Origin: Gnetum montanum
Lineage: Eukaryota > Streptophyta > Gnetopsida > Gnetales > Gnetaceae
DNA length: 64,000 nt
Reading direction: 5' to 3'
NCBI GenBank assembly: GCA_015680685.1
Contig: MNCI01006576.1
Coordinates: 28,411 to 92,410, forward strand
The position numbers were made by a program, and so were the translations under genes. The notes below the pieces were generated by a model. That model did not search any database, was not told the origin of the DNA, and worked only from the letters and a program-made list of their open reading frames with translations. Numbering within the stretch: the stretch's first letter is position 1; every line of letters begins with the position of its first letter. Below, one piece after another: positions 56,488 through 64,000 of the stretch.

Positions 56488-57245
56488 CCCTACCAATTCA
56501 CACAAATTGAAGAAGAAAAAAGAACAGAGAGGCAAGAGAAGCAAAGCAAAAAGTAGCAAGAAGGAGAAGAAGATTGGGAGAGGCAAAGATTGGACAAATT
56601 GGCGATTCCGAAGGAGGAAAGAACTTGCAATTCTTGGGCGCTCGGCACATCCGACTTTTGGCTTTCAAATTCTTCTCACATCGTCGCATCATATCCTTCC
56701 GAGGCTAGGCGTTTGACTTGCCATTCACACTTGTGCAACTACGCTTTGACCGGTGCACATTTTTTTAAAAACAATATAATACAGTTTCATTATTGCCTCC
56801 CATTTACATTGTTTAGTTCTATTTAATTCTTTACAAATACAACTTTGTTCATGCTTCATTCATAATTCAATACGCTTTATTTACATTTCGTATCGCCGTT
56901 TGCATCCCGTTTACGATAACCCCAACGTTAGCCGTAGCTTACGCTCGGGGAAGTCCTTGGTTGATTTGTGTGCAAACCATCCAAGACACTCTACCTTCAT
57001 TCCCTTTTCCAGCTTGCCCTCAAGCGAAGGCAGGGTCAGCTGTGCCTGCCCAACGATCTCTCGGTGTCTGTTTCCCTTCCAGCCTTACACCGACGATTTA
57101 GGTCAGTACAGTACACTACACCAAGTTCAGCTAGATTAGAATGAGGATGGATTTGAAGTCTCATAGGAGATGGAGGATGTGGTTATAAAGAGCTACCCTC
57201 ACCTATTAAAAATTTTTAGAAAGAAATGTCTTGAGGGGAGGAGGA

Positions 57246-59307
57246 TGTAACGAACCACTTTTCCTTAGTTTTTGAGTTAATGACTATAATAGTCTTTCTG
57301 TGTGTTTGTGTGCATCTTTTGTTGATAGCTTGTGTGTGTGCTTTGTTTGGACTATGATGGAAATGGCTAACTGAAATAATAATAAATTTGTTCACCAAAT
57401 TTTTATATGTATTATGATTAAATGTTTAAATACTTTATGCATAAGAAATATGATTTAAAATACATGCTAGGAATGTTTTAAAATAATAATAATAAATAAT
57501 ATATGTGAAAAAAAATATTTTCTATTCTATTTCAACAGAGATGCCGAGAAAGAAAAGAAAAACAAAGGACAATGCTCTAAGGTGTGCCTCAAGAGCTAAA
57601 ACAAGTATGTTGAGATGAAAAAGAATGCTCATATTGAGGAACTTGACCTATGAATCAAGTTAGAGGTATGTGACCCATGAATTAGGAACATTGTGTGCAA
57701 ATAATATAGCTTTATATTTTGTATTTTATTTTATTTTATCTAAATGTGAGACATTCCTCTTTTTAGTTTAAAATAGTAGAGTATAAGTACCCTCTCCATT
57801 GCTGTAGAAAGGTCACATGATGACCTTTCAAGGTTCATAATAAAATGGGAAAATTCACATCACTGATGACTTGAAAAAGAAGGTGCCTTATTTGATTATA
57901 TATTCTAAACTACCCTTATCATGAATCTATTTTGAAAACTCTTTCCTTGCATCTTATGACAATTCTGAATGATAAAGAGATAGATATTATGCTGGAATGT
58001 TTTGTAATTATCAAGAGGAATTGAACCTGAGATCTAGCAAAATCAAAATTTTGAAATATCAAAAATTGTTGATTTAGGAATTGAACCTGCAACCTGTGAA
58101 TATACATATTTTATTAATTTTTTTATAGTGATCATGAAGAGAATTGAACTCATGACTCATTGCTAAAAAAACATAGAAGGAAAAAGTAGTTGAGAAGAAC
58201 TAAAAAAAAAGGATACAACAACACTGAGTGTGGCTGCGAAGGGAGAAAAGATTGTGGCTACTACAATAGATAGCAAGGAGAAAGAAAATAAGTGTGGCAT
58301 AGCAATCTAATATAAGCAAGATATCTAAGTAAGGAGGTAAAATGATCCATCTCTATTATGTTTAATAATGGCCAACAAGGGCAAATTTTCTCAAACTTCT
58401 CTCTTCTTGCATGTCTAACCACTTTCATAATGCTTGTATAAATATATCAAGATTGTTGTTGTAAGCTTAGATTTTTGAAACCTTTGTTACCTTTTTTTTT
58501 TAATCTCTCCACCTATCCTTTGCACTCTGACACCTAAATGACTTGGATGAGGGTTGTTTCTGTAAAAATTCAGAAACATCCATAATAATTTGGGGCATTT
58601 TTGGCAAAGATTGCTAACAAGGGCCAAGGATCCTTGATATGAGGGTTGTTACCATCAGTAAAAAGTGAGAGGATCCTTGGGCCCATCGATAATTGTGAAT
58701 GTTTTAAAATTTTTGAATTCTTGGATTTTGGTTAGAATTTGGTTGATGAACCCTCCCCTTTTAAATTTATAAATCTTAGATCTCAATCTTGAATTATACT
58801 TTTTTTTCCTATACCTTTTCAGGTCTAATTTTGATATCTTTCTATAAGTTTATGGAGCGGGAAAAAACCTAGGATATTAATTTATGGTTGAGATCTATTT
58901 ATTCTCTGCTATTAAACATATGAATTTTTTGATTAAATGATTAATGGTAAAATGGTTACAAGAGTTAAATTCAAATGAACTTGTTTTGTGTGATGCTGGA
59001 AATTATAAAATATTATTATGTGATTCAACAAATATGAAATTATTAATTTATCTACTTTTGTGATCATTTCTTTGGTTTACAAATGTGTAAATTATCTTAA
59101 TTAGATATTTCTTTTTAGGTTAAATAATAAAAAGTTTGATTTTTTTTAATCTAATGAATCTTGCATTGATATTTTAAAATTATCTCTTAATTATTAAAAT
59201 TAATATTGATTAACCTATTTTAGAGCTAGATCTAGGCATTGTTGATTTCATTTTGATTTTATAAATTAATGTTAGGTTGATTGNGCTCCCTATGAATGAA
59301 TATTATA
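57246..59307 (+). repeat. 3' LTR, Tekay-like
   Basis: TGTAACGAACC start after the purine tract. Near the end an N (59284) replaces roughly 70 bases present in the 5' LTR. The end, ATTATA, is a decayed CTTACA; GTACG follows as target duplication. Confidence 0.85.
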
Positions 59308-60261
59308 GTACGCTACTTGTAAGAGCACAATTTTGCCAACCTACTCTTAATTTCTCTGAGAGAGAAAGTTCCACAAGAAAACTAGAAATAGAGCGAGATT
59401 TAATGGACTTAGAAAGAGAAAGAAAAGAAAGAAGATTTGTAGAAAATCTCAAATATTTAAATAACATAAGTTGATACAAGTAAACACTTTTCAATTAAGC
59501 TATTCTTAATTCAATAACTACAAATTGGTCAAATTTTCTGAGATCAACAAGCAATTTCATAAAGACAATCTTATTATACTACCAAAAATTGCTACATATA
59601 TGACAAAGTACAAGTCTCTATTTTGGCTAGTTAATAAATCTCAAAGATTGCATTCAATAGAGCTTTTAAAAATATTTGACAATTTCTTGGTTAAAATACC
59701 AAGGCAATACACTAAAATAATGAAGCTATTCAGTCCCATCAAAATACCAAAGATTTTCCTAGATTCTCTATGCTCAAAATAGGTAATTTAGTTAAGACAT
59801 TACTATTAAATTGCTTGAGGCTTTCAACAACATGAGCTCTTCTATGGCTAATATAATAGAAGTCTAATATTGCACAAAAATAGAGCTATAAAAGCAACCT
59901 AGGAAAAATCTCAAAATTAAATGTCAAGCACAATACTATCTAAATCATTAGCTAAGTAACTAAAAAAAATGAAAAGAAATGAACTCACAACATTAAAACA
60001 AAGTAGTTGAATCGATGTCTTTAGCAAGGAATCCTACAAATAATTTTAATTGTCTTTTTCCAATCGTTCATATGAAAATTAACATAGGCTAAATAAAGCT
60101 CCATCGACCCACATAGCCATTGCTATATGCACATGTATTATTTTCTCAAAATTATATCATAACTTATGGCCTCCATGGTATAAGTAATATTTTTAATAAT
60201 GCCTCATCCAAACTTTACTAAAAATAAAACACAATTTTTTTGGTGTTGTTCAGGTGCAAGG
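59308..60261. other. Unassigned flank
   Basis: AT-rich. Two short open frames on the plus strand: one strongly charged and helical (59340-59474, LERERKERRF), one at 59525-59782 (85 codons). Neither matches a family I know. Possibly remnants of the host sequence into which the Tekay-like element inserted. Confidence 0.45.
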
Positions 60262-61268
60262 TGATGAGTGGCGAGGTACCCCTACACTCCACCATACGAA
60301 TACGAGCGTGCACACGTGATCCGGTCGAACTCCGCAGACTAAATGCCTTAACACCATAAGAAACACTTGGGGTTAATCATTCGTTGTCTTCCCAGGCTTG
60401 CTTGTATGTGTCACGGTGTATGGTTAAGCAAGTCTAAGGTATGTGATTTTTTTGGTATTTTCGGCTTATCTTCTATGCTACCAGGAGGAAAGAGTTGAGA
60501 AACTAAACTAACTCTAACTAAGATCTAAGTCTAAATTAACTAGCGTCAGCATCCGTTCCCACTTACCGGACACACCCTGAACTATGCAACTACAGCTTAC
60601 CAAACGCTAATCGTTACTGGGATCGCCACACGTAACGCAAGTGCTCGAAGTGGTCGTACTGAGGCACCTATTTAGCCTACGTGTGATAAGCAGCCGATTC
60701 CTTAGCCAGCCGTACACACCCGTGGGTGCTCGTAACTAAGTCGTACTTATCACACGATCTAGCCTAGCAATGAGCAGCCGATTCCTCAACTAGCCGTACA
60801 CATTGGACCCTGGAGTTACCAAGCGCAGAATCCTGGAATACGCTACTGGGTTACCAAGCAGCCAATGCTCGTAATTGAGTCGTACTCATGCATTGCGTCA
60901 AGCAGCCGATTCCTTGACTAGCCGTACACGTCCGTAGACGCTCGTAATCAAGTCGTACTTGAACGCACTAGGAAAGCAGTAAAAGAAAGCAATAAATGAA
61001 ACCACGTGCTGCAAGGTTTATCCAAACAAGTTCGTCTTTATTGCCGTACACAACTTGGGTTCAGGTTACAAGCTGCTCGAATAAAGAGCCGTTCACTCTA
61101 GGACTCCTACTGCGGGCACATGGGGAAAAATTCTAACTCTGGAGTGATCAATCTGCCAGAGCTTCGCTACACTAGCCAGGATTGGGAAATGAAGGGAGTA
61201 CCGCCTCTTATTTATAGATATGGCGGCGGGACGCGATATCGCGGCCTAGTGCAAGCCGCGTCTCATCA
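60262..61268 (-). mobile_element. Solo LTR, minus orientation
   Basis: TGATGAGTGGCGAGG to CGTCTCATCA, with no internal region. Flanks CAAGG (60257-60261) and CCAGG (61269-61273) are a probable target duplication with one change. Inverted TATA at 61209-61216; only one GATATCGCG box. Rich in CG dinucleotides, unlike the older LTRs, so relatively young. Confidence 0.85.
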
Positions 61269-61502
61269 CCAGGGTTTATTGTTGTCGTGTTGCTGCTACT
61301 ATGCTACCCTCACTGCTACGTTGCTAGTAGGCATGTAATTGACACAAGAGTGGTATCACCATGGTGAGCAAGCACATGTTGAAACCATAGCTTCATCTAA
61401 CATCCCTAGCACATTGATGTATGCTTTGGTAATTGTAAAGCTATTTGAAATGCATGGAGGTCCACTTGTTAGCTCATCTTTATCTTGCAACACCTAGCCA
61501 AC
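61269..61502. other. 234-base spacer between inverted solo LTRs
   Basis: No feature recognised. Ends in CCAAC, the left target duplication of the next LTR. Confidence 0.7.
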
Positions 61503-62562
61503 TGATGAGACGCGACTTGCACTGGGCCGTGATATCGCATCCCATGCGATATCGCGTCCACGATATCGCGTCTTACCCTGCGATATCGCGTCCCACTGCC
61601 ATATCTATAAATAAGAGGCGGCACTCCCTTCATTTCCAAATCCTGGCTAGTATAGCGAAGCTCTAGCAAATTGATCACTCCAGAGTTAGAATTTTTTCCC
61701 CATGTGCCCGCAGTAGGAGTCCTAGAGTGAACGGCTCTTTATTCGAGCAACTTGTAAACCTGAACCCAAGTTGTGTACGGCAATAAAGACGAACTTGATT
61801 AGATAAACCTTGCAGCACGTGGTTTCATTTGTTGCTTTCATTTACTGCTTTCCTAGTGCGTTCAAGTACGACTTGATTACGAGCGTCTACGAACGTTTAC
61901 GGCTAGTCAAGGAATCGGCTGCTTGACGCAACGCATGAGTACGACTCAATTACGAGCATTGGATGCTTGGTAACCCAGTAGCGTATTCCAGGATTCTGCG
62001 CTTGGTAACTCCCGGGTCTAATGTGTACGGCTAGTTGAGGAATCGGCTGCTCATTGCTAGGCTAGATCGTGTGATAAGTACGACTTAGTTACGAGCACCC
62101 ACGGGTGTGTACGGCTGGCTAAGGAATCGGCTGCTTATCACACGTAGGCTAAATAGGTGCCTCAGTACGACCACTTCGAGCACTTGCGTTACGTGTGGCG
62201 ATCCCAGTAACGATTAGCGTTTGGTAAGCTGCAGTTGCATAGTTCAGGGTGTGTCCGGCAAGTGGGAACGGATGCTGACGCTAGTTAATTTAGACTTAGA
62301 TCTTAGTTAGAGTTAGTTTAGTTTTCTCAACCCTTTCTCCTGGTAGCATAGAAGATAAGCCAAAAATACCAAAAAAATCACATACCTCAGACTTGCTTAA
62401 CCATACACCGTGACACATACAAGCAAGCCTGGGAAGACAACGAACGATTAACCCCAAGTGTTTCTTGTGGCGTTAAGGCATTTAGTCTACGGAGTTCGAC
62501 CGGATCGCGCGTGTACGCTCGTATTCGTATGGTGGAGTGTAGGGGTACCTTGCCACTCATCA
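61503..62562 (+). mobile_element. Solo LTR, plus orientation, target duplication CCAAC
   Basis: TGATGAGACGCGACTTG to CCACTCATCA, flanked by CCAAC on both sides (61498-61502, 62563-62567). U3 has four GATATCGCG palindromes (61531-61585), then TATAAATA (61606-61613). The part after the AATAAA contains three or four copies of a module AGTACGACTYRRTTACGAGC ... GGAATCGGCTGCT (61865, 61939, 62078, 62165). Confidence 0.95.
61606..61613 (+). promoter_or_regulatory. LTR TATA box with upstream GATATCGCG array
   Basis: TATAAATA preceded within 80 bases by four GATATCGCG-type palindromes. AATAAA follows at about 61781. Confidence 0.75.
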
Positions 62563-62567
62563 CCAAC

Positions 62568-63389
62568 TCCATCACTGTTGGTATAAGCTACATCTTCAAT
62601 AAATCATGGTCTCCACACTAGCACCACCTTTGCCATTGTCATGGACATTGAAATTTGAATTGTTCATTTATTTCAAATCGTTTATTTAGGGTTTGCAATT
62701 GGCTCTCTCTAAGCTATATTGAACTGCCATTAAGCATTGAATTGACTCTATAATTTTCTAGCTTTACCCTAGCTATGTTACCAACACTACCACACATTAG
62801 GGTTATCCATTTTCATTCAAAAATTTGAGTTGTTGATGTTAATTTTTTCTACATGCAAGTGGGTGAGGAATTCAATGATTTTGATGAAGTGCAAGGAAGA
62901 ACCATAATACAAGGTTACTAGAAAATATTAATTTTCTCCTTGTATAGATGTCGTTTCTCAAGTAGTAAAAAAATCCACTTGATGATGATGAGCTACATTA
63001 ATTATTTCTACCCTTGTTGAAGTAAGGTTTTTTATTTGATAATATTAACTCCTATTTTGTTGTTGCTTCAGTAACTTAAATATAATTTCATAGATTAACA
63101 ACAAACATTCACTCTTCCCTAGTTTCAATTATCTTTTTCATTTTACAAAGTAGAAAATCACAGAGGATTTTTCTTAATAATGTTGCAGCACACCTCAACT
63201 TTGCACTTGTTAAATTGTTGGCATCCTAGCTGTGGGTTTTTTTCTAAATGCTTATTTCAAATTCATTATTTCCACTAGAATCTATAACATAAGGACTTTG
63301 TAACAAGCTTATCTTGAATCCCATAAAAAAAATATTGATTGCCTATGTATCAATTTAAACTCAATGGTCTAGAGACACTGTGAATTGAG
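62568..63389. other. Unassigned host-like flank
   Basis: AT-rich and non-repetitive; short broken frames only. It may include introns of the condensin pseudogene to the right. Confidence 0.4.
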
Positions 63390-64000
63390 AAGCAATTCAT
63401 CTCATATTATATATAGGATTATTCCCTTTCTTTGAGAGTTCATGGAAAAGCAATTTGATAAAATTAGACATTAGAACATCGTCATCCTCTAAATAGAGAG
63501 TCATTTTGTTGATGTATCCCTTAACCTTCATCATGTCATTTAGTACAAGATGTGACAATACAAGCTCTACATTTTTCTACATTGAAAGCAATTTATCATG
63601 AAGGCATGCATACATATGCTCAATCCAAGTTTCCAAAAGCTTAGGAAATAGCATCTCTAAGTCTCCTAATGTAATAACACAATTGGATCAAATAGTATCC
63701 ATAGTGGTGTTTTGGGCCACTATGAAAAGAAGCTGTAAATTTGCCTTGCAAAAATCAACATCAATAACTATGATTTTGCAAAGAGCTAATGTGGTAGGAG
63801 CCTATAATCCTGAAAAATTTTCCAAAATATTATAGTTTCTGCATAATTTTTACAACCTATGCACATAAACCAATTAGGAACTTTTCATTTTATCCACCTA
63901 AAATAATTTCATTTTCAACCTTTTCATGAGAGAATCTTATTTTGCATTTTCAAATGTAGCCACGCTCAATTCAGCATTGATATTAACTTCTTGAGATGTT
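63390..64000 (-). pseudogene. Condensin complex subunit 1 (CAP-D2) pseudogene fragment
   Basis: A single minus-strand frame from the window end reads NINAELSVATFENAK, KLCRNYNILENFSGL, APTTLALCKIIVIDVDFCKA, NLQLLF, SNCVITLGDLEMLFPKLLET, LVLSHLVLNDMMKVKGYINK and FIKLLFHELSKKGNPIYN. This is the conserved HEAT-repeat region of plant CAP-D2, the non-SMC subunit that helps load condensin I on mitotic chromosomes. About seven stops (former Gln, Arg, Trp or Lys codons) but no frameshift over 200 codons and no intron: a decayed copy, either a retrocopy or a gene fragment. It continues beyond the window. Confidence 0.75.

Larger units (their letters stand above)
47313..57110 (+). mobile_element. Tat-like gag-protease LTR retrotransposon, young and nested
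   Basis: LTRs 47313-49494 and 54913-57110, with GTACA duplicated at 47308-47312 and 57111-57115. The LTRs are very similar: over the first 300 bases I count about one difference per 30 to 40, so this is the youngest full element. The internal region has a primer site, a gag-protease frame (49594-53025), an inverted-repeat array (53043-53924) and a 756-base gap before the 3' LTR that hides the polypurine tract. No RT, RNase H or integrase is visible, although the gap is too short to hold them. Confidence 0.9.
54913..57110 (+). repeat. 3' LTR of the nested Tat-like element
   Basis: Begins TGAAACACC exactly at the gap edge and ends GGTCAGTACA. Contains the AGP-like frame (55297-55806) and an intact TATAAATA at 56480-56487. 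Confidence 0.9.
47266..57245 (+). pseudogene. Chromodomain-like tail of pol, split by the nested element
   Basis: 47266-47312 and 57111-57245 together give the end of pol; the right half has DGFEVS-stop-EMEDVVIKSYPHLL, comparable to the chromodomain end WExExxMxxxYPHLF of chromoviruses. The reading is interrupted at GTACA by the Tat-like insertion. The coordinates span the insertion. Confidence 0.55.
42210..59307 (+). mobile_element. Tekay-like Ty3/gypsy element, internally deleted and interrupted
   Basis: LTRs 42210-44379 and 57246-59307 (TGTAAC start), target duplication GTATG/GTACG (one transition). The primer site resembles tRNA-iMet; the polypurine tract GAGGGGAGGAGGA precedes 57246. 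Order: gag start, a deletion that joins gag directly to mid-RT near 45048, RNase H, integrase, chromodomain-like tail. A 9.8-kb Tat-like element sits in the tail at 47312/47313. Many stops; no active product. Confidence 0.9.

Noticed and set aside
60262-62562. A single foldback transposon with 1-kb terminal inverted repeats
   Set aside because: Each arm is a complete LTR with its own target duplication (CAAGG/CCAGG and CCAAC/CCAAC), so two independent solo LTRs explain it better.

Overview
The window is nuclear DNA of a seed plant with a repeat-rich genome. It consists almost entirely of LTR retrotransposons nested in each other and in older repeats. The evidence is Athila/Tat-like and Tekay-like Ty3/gypsy proteins, tRNA-Asp and tRNA-iMet type primer-binding sites, GT-AG introns, an L1-like LINE, and one decayed fragment of a host condensin gene. 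No intact host gene, bacterial gene, CRISPR array or RNA gene was found. The species cannot be named from the sequence.

Layout. 1-7794: minus-strand Athila-like non-autonomous element with gag and a third ORF but no polymerase; its two LTRs belong to different subfamilies. 7979-14819: minus-strand gag-protease element bounded by the target duplication GTGGT, inserted into an old Tekay-type LTR relic (7795-7978 and 14825-16080). 16162-24155: two minus-strand half elements joined near 20140. 24661-26887 and 39872-40184: an L1-like LINE split by a 13-kb plus-strand element (26888-39866) that carries gag, protease, RT, RNase H, integrase and ORF3, all decayed. 40215-42209: minus-strand gag-like scraps. 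42210-59307: a plus-strand Tekay-like element (target duplication GTATG/GTACG), into which a younger Tat-like gag-protease element (47313-57110, target duplication GTACA on both sides) inserted. 60262-61268 and 61503-62562: two solo LTRs in inverted orientation. 63390-64000: minus-strand pseudogene fragment of condensin subunit CAP-D2.

Ten LTRs belong to one family, opening TGATGAG and closing CTCATCA. They share a conserved 3' end but carry quite different short-repeat arrays in U3 just upstream of TATAAATA. Around the pol genes the family is modular: a polypurine-tract-like box recurs after the last pol/gag ORF and again before a 3' slot that holds either ORF3 or unrelated cargo. Only the 26888-39866 copy has pol, so elements of its kind are the probable source of enzymes for the gag-only relatives.

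The most unusual structure lies in the young Tat-like element. Where RT and integrase would be expected there are about 17 short inverted repeats (53043-53924). Most have a three- to six-base-pair stem and a six-base loop, the stem sequence changes on both sides together, and each is followed by a TAAACT box. The LTRs of the same element also carry a GC-rich open frame resembling an arabinogalactan protein.
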